Below the pieces are notes generated by a model that was not told the DNA's origin, ran no database searches, and saw only the letters and a list, made by a program, of their open reading frames with translations. This document shows positions 5,526 to 6,604 of a DNA stretch of 6,604 bases, one piece after another (within the stretch, counting starts at the first letter, position 1; each line of letters begins with the position of its first letter). A program made the position numbers and the translations under genes. Location: positions 1 through 6,604 of the forward strand of contig WFQS01000246.1 in NCBI GenBank assembly GCA_015486915.1, read 5' to 3'. Source of the DNA: Desulfobacteraceae bacterium. GTDB taxonomy: Bacteria; Desulfobacterota; Desulfobacteria; Desulfobacterales; Desulfobacteraceae.

Positions 5526-5942
5526 ATGAAAATATCACCCCAGATAAATATTCCAGAAAATGAAATCCGGTATGATGCTATCCGGGCACAAGGTGCAGGA
5601 GGACAGAATGTAAACAAAGTTTCAACTGCCATACATTTAAGATTTGATATTCACAATTCAAGTCTGCCGGATGATTATAAAAAAAAATTACTGACACTTA
5701 ATGATCGAAGAATTTCAAAAGATGGTATTATCGTCATAAAGGCACAACAATTTCGCAGTCAGGAAAAAAACAGGGAAGATGCTTTAAACCGTCTTAAGCT
5801 ATTGATTTTAAAATCAATGGATAAACCAAAAAAACGTAAGTCAACCAGACCTTCATTTAATGCAAAGAAAAAACGTCTCGATAATAAGACAAAGCACGGT
5901 AAACTGAAAAAATTAAGACGTAGAGTTAATGGTGACGAATAA
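5526..5942 (+). CDS. arfB: Alternative ribosome-rescue factor ArfB (YaeJ), peptidyl-tRNA hydrolase
   Basis: Codon-independent release factor that enters ribosomes stalled at mRNA ends and hydrolyses peptidyl-tRNA; a backup to tmRNA. From ATG 5526 it is 138 aa, close to the 140 aa of E. coli ArfB. The catalytic GGQ is at 25-27 within AIRAQGAGGQNVNKVSTAIHL, followed by DGIIVIKAQQFRSQEKNRE (66-84). A highly basic C-terminal tail (about 100-134, KPKKRKSTRPS...KKLRRRV) is the part that lies in the mRNA channel in known structures. There is no anticodon-recognition domain, so it is not RF1 or RF2. Open frame continues upstream to ATG 5445 and ATG 5514, but the extra residues have no counterpart in ArfB and those starts lack ribosome sites; the site before 5526 (GGA) is also weak. 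It follows the csp terminator and is probably transcribed from its own promoter. The next gene begins 42 nt after its stop. Confidence 0.93.
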   Translation: MKISPQINIPENEIRYDAIRAQGAGGQNVNKVSTAIHLRFDIHNSSLPDDYKKKLLTLNDRRISKDGIIVIKAQQFRSQEKNREDALNRLKLLILKSMDKPKKRKSTRPSFNAKKKRLDNKTKHGKLKKLRRRVNGDE

Positions 5943-5950
5943 TTTTTTCT

Positions 5951-5981
5951 GTACAATAATATTTTAAGGGGTACAATAATA
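5951..5981 (+). repeat. 11-bp direct repeat before the ATP-grasp gene
   Basis: GTACAATAATA is present at 5951-5961 and again at 5971-5981, with a 20-bp period and TTTTAAGGG between. The AAGGGG at 5966-5971 would be the ribosome site of the next gene, but it lies 13 nt from the ATG, longer than usual. Confidence 0.55.
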
Positions 5982-5984
5982 GAT

Positions 5985-6604
5985 ATGATTAAAAATGATA
6001 AAAATACAACGAGTTCAGAAAAAATACTGACAGCTTCTGAAATTTTGGAGAAAACCATTCGTTCAGGCATAAATACACTTTGTGAAGATGATTCAAAAAT
6101 AATTTTAAAACAATACGGGATCCCTGTGGTTCCTGAAAAAAGGGTGACATCTTCTGAAGATGCTGCAAAAGCAGCGGAAGATTTTGGATTTCCAGTTGTA
6201 TTAAAAGGGCTTGGTTCAAATATCAGCCATAAAACGGAAATGGGACTTGTAAAAGTAGGTCTTAAAAGCAGATCAGAAGTAAAAAAAACAGCAGATCAAT
6301 TTCTCAAATCTTCGAAAGATTTAATGGAAGGCCTGCTTGTGCAACCGAAAATAGAGGGAACAAGGGAACTTGTTGCAGGGGTATTTAAAGATCAGCAGTT
6401 CGGGCATGTAGTTATGTTCGGTCTTGGCGGAATATTTACGGAAGCCATAAATGATGTTGTTTTCAGGATAGCGCCCCTGCAGGATATTGATATTGAGCAC
6501 ATGATTGAAGAACTTTCTTCAAAATCCATGTTAGATAATTTCAGGGTAGAAAAAAAAGCTGATAAAACCCGGATTAAATCGATTCTCAAAGGGCTCTCTG
6601 ATAT
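5985..6604 (+). CDS. ATP-grasp acetyl/acyl-CoA synthetase (ADP-forming), beta-type domain, cut by window end
   Basis: Enzymes of this family interconvert acyl-CoA + ADP + Pi with acid + CoA + ATP through a phosphohistidine; the ATP-grasp domain handles the nucleotide. The frame from ATG 5985 is open for 206 codons to the window edge. Recognisable blocks: DSKIILKQYGIPVVPEKRV (36-54), where the ATP-grasp fold begins; FPVVLKGLGSNISHKTEMGLVKVGL (69-93), with the nucleotide-binding lysine region; LLVQPKIEGTRELVAGVF (117-134); and FGHVVMFGLGGIFTEAINDVVFRIAPL (139-165). The 20-30 residue N-terminal leader is not conserved. Stand-alone beta subunits are about 230 aa, so the gene may end just outside the window or continue into a fused CoA-binding part. 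It is 42 nt after arfB with no terminator between, so co-transcription is possible. Acetate versus other acyl substrates cannot be told from this fragment. Confidence 0.88.
   Translation, partial: MIKNDKNTTSSEKILTASEILEKTIRSGINTLCEDDSKIILKQYGIPVVPEKRVTSSEDAAKAAEDFGFPVVLKGLGSNISHKTEMGLVKVGLKSRSEVKKTADQFLKSSKDLMEGLLVQPKIEGTRELVAGVFKDQQFGHVVMFGLGGIFTEAINDVVFRIAPLQDIDIEHMIEELSSKSMLDNFRVEKKADKTRIKSILKGLSD

Noticed and set aside
5759..6219. Leftward open frames opposite arfB and the ATP-grasp gene
   Set aside because: They are antisense to well-supported genes, low-complexity and hydrophobic from AT-rich reverse reading, and match no family.

Overview
The window looks like chromosomal DNA from an AT-rich Gram-negative bacterium, most probably a Desulfobacterota (Desulfobacterales-type) sulfate reducer or relative. 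This is inferred from gene content and order (ftsE-ftsX-envC-ctp cluster, short ATP-grasp subunit of an ADP-forming acyl-CoA ligase, ArfB, small Csp); it is not proven by any marker gene in the window.

Left block, minus strand, about 4480 down to 70: a four-gene operon read ftsE > ftsX > envC-like > ctp. FtsE (ATPase) and FtsX (membrane subunit) form the divisome ABC-type complex that transmits ATP hydrolysis across the membrane. The third gene encodes a secreted SH3 + coiled-coil + degenerate LytM protein, the kind of factor FtsEX uses to switch on cell-wall amidases. The fourth is an exported S41 (CtpA/Prc-type) serine protease with a complete catalytic Ser/Lys/Gln set. The ftsX/envC junction is best read as a UGAUG stop-start overlap, and ctp starts 5 nt after envC with its Shine-Dalgarno inside the envC 3' end. 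The last three genes are therefore tightly coupled. The likely biology is control of septal peptidoglycan splitting, with a protease co-expressed that may clear hydrolases or their activators.

Centre, about 4480-5098: a divergent, gene-free control region. It holds a candidate ftsE promoter overlapped by a 16-bp perfect palindrome inside a larger interrupted inverted repeat. It also holds a 14-bp-arm inverted repeat with a 21-nt loop, 15-bp direct repeats with a 17-bp period plus extra CAGTG motifs, and a near-consensus sigma70 promoter for the cold-shock gene. That promoter would give an approximately 140-nt 5' leader that begins with a tandem 15-bp repeat and carries C5 and C7 tracts.

Right block, plus strand: a 67-aa CspA-family cold-shock protein followed by two hairpins, the second a strong intrinsic terminator; then a full-length ArfB (YaeJ) ribosome-rescue peptidyl-tRNA hydrolase, best started at 5526; then the first 206 codons of an ATP-grasp acyl/acetyl-CoA synthetase (ADP-forming) beta-type protein that runs off the window.

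I found no mobile element genes, CRISPR array, tRNA or rRNA. The protein-coding content is conventional. The least explained material is the repeat-rich 4.5-5.1 kb divergent intergenic region.
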